In this document: piece after piece, positions 43,863-45,816 of the stretch
Layout of the letters: the number at the start of each line of letters is the position of its first letter
Position numbering within the stretch: position 1 is the stretch's first letter
NCBI GenBank assembly: GCA_030748485.1
Contig: JASMLW010000161.1
Location: 1-45,816, forward strand
Source: Pirellulaceae bacterium
GTDB lineage: Bacteria; Planctomycetota; Planctomycetia; Pirellulales; Pirellulaceae
Direction: 5' to 3'
DNA: 45,816 bases
Notes under the pieces: generated by a model
The model's database searches: none
What the model was told of the DNA's origin: nothing
Seen by the model: the letters and a program-made list of their open reading frames with translations, nothing else
Translations under genes and position numbers: made by a program

Positions 43863-45278
43863 TCATGGCGAGTCGTTCTCGGCCGGCTCAGCCTTGTCCT
43901 TCTTGTCTTTTTCTTTGTCCGTCTGCTCCGCTTTCTGCTTCTCGGCCTTTTCTTTGGCGGCCTCATCTTTCTCAGCCTTCTTTTTTTCGGCCGCTTTCGC
44001 GGCTTTCTCCTTTTCCGCCTTCTTCTTAGCGGCGGCCGCCTGAGCTGCTTTTTCTGCGGCGTCTTCTCGCGCTTGATCCAACAACAGCATCACAATCGAT
44101 CGCTCGAGTTCGCGCGGCTTGTAGCCAAACGGCCCGCGACCACCCTTGTAGGCGACTTTGCCGCAGCGATCGATCAGGTAGAGTCGGTCGGGAAAGGCGG
44201 CGTAGGCCTTGGCGACCTTGTCATCGATGGTGTCGACGAGCATCGGGCAGAGGAGTTGCAGAGAGCTGCTGCACTGGTCGGCCAGCGCGAGCCGTTCGTC
44301 GAACGATTTGGGTTGCGTGGCCTTGATGCCGAATTGATCATTGAACGTCAGCCGCCAGCCATCGGTCGGATGAGCCTCACGGATATAGATCGTGTAAAAG
44401 TCGACTTGTTTCTCGTACGCGGCGAACACCTTGTCCATGACCCCAGCCTGGGATCGAAAGGGGCCTCACGTAAAGCTGCCGAAAATCAGCACAACGGGCC
44501 GGTCGCCTCGTTTGCTGAGCGTGACCGTCTCGTCCAGGCCGCGAACCTTGAGCGTGAAATCGGGCGCTGGGTCGTTGACGTTCGGCCCGTGTTCGAGCGC
44601 GCCGAGTTGGCCGCTGAGCAACATCTCGAGGTCCTTCATGCGGTTCTGTCCGGGCCGGTAGAGCGGTCCCGCGTTACCCGGTTCCTGCAAGTGTTTGGGC
44701 GGAGCGCCGAGCCCCGCTTGCAAGTCAGCCAGAGTAAAGAAGCCAACCTCGTCGCCGTCGGTCTCCTTGAAGAACTGCACGATCTCGTCCTGAGTCACTT
44801 TGCCGTTGGAGTCGCGGTCCAAACGAAAGAACAACTCTTCCCCCATCACGGCGGCCGGTCCCGACGGCCGGGGCGGATCGCGGAGATCCTTTTGAGTCAA
44901 CCGCAAGTCCCCCGAGCGATCGAGCTTGAGGAAGAGCGACTTGTGCAGTTCCATTTCGCGGACCTCAATGGCTCCGCTCTTGTCGGCGTCGAACGTGGCC
45001 ACGAGCCACTTCCAGTCGTAACGAGTCTGGCTTCCCTTCCACCAACCTTCACCGGGACGCATCCCTTCACCCTTCATCAAGGCGGCCGCCATCGACGCCC
45101 ATTCGGGGCGGTCGGGCCAGTCCTTCTCCAGCATCTGACTGAGGCGTTGCAGCGTAGCGTTCTGAGCGCGCAGCTCTTTTTGGTCCTGGCCTCGACTGGC
45201 CGAAACGGGGACCAACAGGGCGACTAACATCGCGACTAACGTCGCGAAAGACAGGGAACACCGAATCCAGCGGACCAC
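43863..45278 (-). CDS. EF-hand/deiodinase-like probable selenoprotein with in-frame TGA
   Basis: The GTG at 45278 lies seven bases after AAGGAG and starts a signal peptide (LVAMLVALLVPVSASRG). The frame meets TGA at 44466-44468 (codon 271), then stays open to 43863; read through, it gives 471 residues. Residues 97-185 hold about four EF-hand loops (DADKSGAIEVRE, DRDSNGKVTQDE). Residues 238-400 match iodothyronine deiodinase-like proteins: APDFTL, VVLIFGSFT-U-GPFR, DFYTIYIREAHPTDGW, VDTIDDKVAKAYAAFPDRLY. The TGA falls exactly where the family has its active-site Sec or Cys. A hairpin (44439-44455) follows at bacterial SECIS distance. The last 70 residues are a Lys/Ala/Glu-rich tail. Substrate is unknown; a peroxiredoxin-like or dehalogenation role is possible. 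Confidence 0.85.
44439..44455 (-). promoter_or_regulatory. Candidate bacterial SECIS hairpin
   Basis: On the RNA strand GAUCCCA pairs with UGGGGUC (seven pairs, one U-G) around a GGC apical loop. The loop begins 17 nucleotides after the UGA at 44468-44466. Known bacterial SECIS elements have a G in the first two loop positions and about 16-37 nucleotides between UGA and loop. It lies within the coding sequence, as bacterial SECIS elements do. Confidence 0.75.
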
Positions 45279-45565
45279 GGGGATTCTCCTTGGTGAATCG
45301 TGAATGGAGCAGCGTGACGTGGCGACCTTTCCATCATAGCTGAGCGGCCCGGCGAGATCCGATCGAGCCGTCCAAATCGCTCAGTTTGCGCGGTGGTCAT
45401 GTGTGTTGAGTTTTTCGGCTTCTCTCGATCGATTCCAGCGACCACCGGTAGCGGACCGCGGTGGTCAATCGACTCACTGGACCGCTCATTTCCGATACAC
45501 TTGCTCCTTGATTTGTTCGGCGATCGCGACATGGTCGTGTCGACACGGTGGTTTTGGAGAGCTCA
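45279..45565. other. Divergent intergenic region with a repeat copy
   Basis: This region lies between the deiodinase-like gene (-) and the AbgT gene (+). It contains the dispersed repeat at 45401-45455. No gene is supported. Confidence 0.4.
45401..45455 (+). repeat. Dispersed intergenic repeat, copy 6
   Basis: GTGTGTTGAG, TTCGGCTTCTCTCGATCG, ATTCCAGCGACCACCGG and TAGCGG follow the order of the core element at 15781-15836. The extended end is absent. Confidence 0.8.
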
Positions 45566-45816
45566 ATGGAATCTTTGAATCAACGCGGTGGGATCTTGAA
45601 CTGGGTTGAGAAGGTCGGCAACCGGCTGCCGGATCCGGTAACGCTATTCGTCATCGGAGCCGCCGCCGTCCTGCTCGGCTCCGATCTGGCCGTGCGATTC
45701 GGATGGACGGTGACGCATCCTGTGGATGGTTCGGAGCAAGTTGCAATCAGCCTGCTCAGCAAGGACGGTCTGCAATGGGTGTGGCTCAACCTGGTGAAGA
45801 ACTTCACCGGATTCGC
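45566..45816 (+). CDS. AbgT-family transporter, N-terminal part
   Basis: The ATG at 45566 follows GGAG by six bases; the gene runs off the window after 83 codons. The start (LNWVEKVGNRLPDPVTLFVIGAA, in residues 11-33) is the typical opening of AbgT-type antiporters, with the first membrane helix beginning at TLFVIGAAAVLLG. The family exports or imports p-aminobenzoyl-glutamate or related drugs and metabolites using the proton gradient. The rest of the protein is needed to judge function. Confidence 0.8.
   Translation, partial: MESLNQRGGILNWVEKVGNRLPDPVTLFVIGAAAVLLGSDLAVRFGWTVTHPVDGSEQVAISLLSKDGLQWVWLNLVKNFTGF

Noticed and set aside
43863-44438. Independent 191-residue gene starting at the ATG at 44438
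   Set aside because: It begins in the middle of a conserved deiodinase domain and is in frame with the upstream gene across the TGA; no Shine-Dalgarno sequence precedes this ATG.
44466-44468. TGA as a nonsense mutation or sequencing error making a pseudogene
   Set aside because: Possible, but the frame stays intact afterwards, the position is the known Sec/Cys site, and a SECIS-like hairpin follows at the right distance.

Overview
The window looks like a chromosomal segment from a Planctomycetota bacterium. The clearest markers are the paired PSD1-type cytochrome (DUF1549/DUF1553) and DUF1501 genes, together with DUF1571 and DUF4254 proteins, PQQ-type beta-propellers, a secreted sialate O-acetylesterase, a BNR sialidase-like protein and many secreted proteins of unknown function. 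The DNA is GC-rich, genes lie on both strands in short operons, and repeat families fill several intergenic gaps. I saw no rRNA, tRNA, CRISPR array, phage or insertion sequence. Family names come from reading motifs; no database search was run.

Layout. 1-3218 (-): two tandem paralogous multi-membrane proteins, the second truncated by the window edge. 3528-6438 (+): a MoxR-type AAA+ ATPase followed by a 643-residue partner. 6506-7298: a non-coding mosaic of hairpin cassettes and minisatellites. 7726-10285: a secreted protein, a Tat-exported TIM-barrel isomerase-like protein and a membrane-anchored protein with paired Cys motifs. 10569-14620: a DNA-end-processing-like locus in which two unknown proteins and an ATP-dependent DNA ligase (+) converge on a primase-polymerase/HAD-phosphatase fusion (-). 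14971-20768: DUF1571, a PDZ protein, DUF4254, an M28/glutaminyl cyclase-like protein and a D-malate/tartrate dehydrogenase-type enzyme. 20772-25345 (-): a small His-rich secreted protein, and an operon for a xanthine dehydrogenase-family molybdenum hydroxylase (FAD, 2Fe-2S and Mo subunits) that ends in a MoaD-like gene. 25555-36842: a large secreted protein, the sialate O-acetylesterase, a GT-C-like membrane protein, a glycerophosphodiester phosphodiesterase, a PLP aminotransferase and a PQQ-like protein. 37075-43776 (+): PSD1 cytochrome, DUF1501, SDR and BNR genes in one direction. 43863-45278 (-): a deiodinase-like gene interrupted by an in-frame TGA. 45566-end (+): the start of an AbgT-family transporter.

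Two systems stand out. First, the gene at 43863-45278 reads as one EF-hand/deiodinase-like protein if the TGA at 44466-44468 is selenocysteine. That TGA sits exactly at the deiodinase active-site position and is followed by a hairpin with bacterial SECIS geometry. A standard gene caller would split it into two genes. Second, the ligase plus primase/HAD-phosphatase pair supplies polymerase, end-phosphatase and ligase activities. These match the three LigD activities of bacterial end joining, but no recognisable Ku is present and two uncharacterised proteins sit in the ligase operon.

The repeats are also notable. In the cassettes at 6506-7298, two hairpins keep their pairing through compensatory changes. 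A separate dispersed element of about 55-100 bp occurs at least six times between genes across the window.
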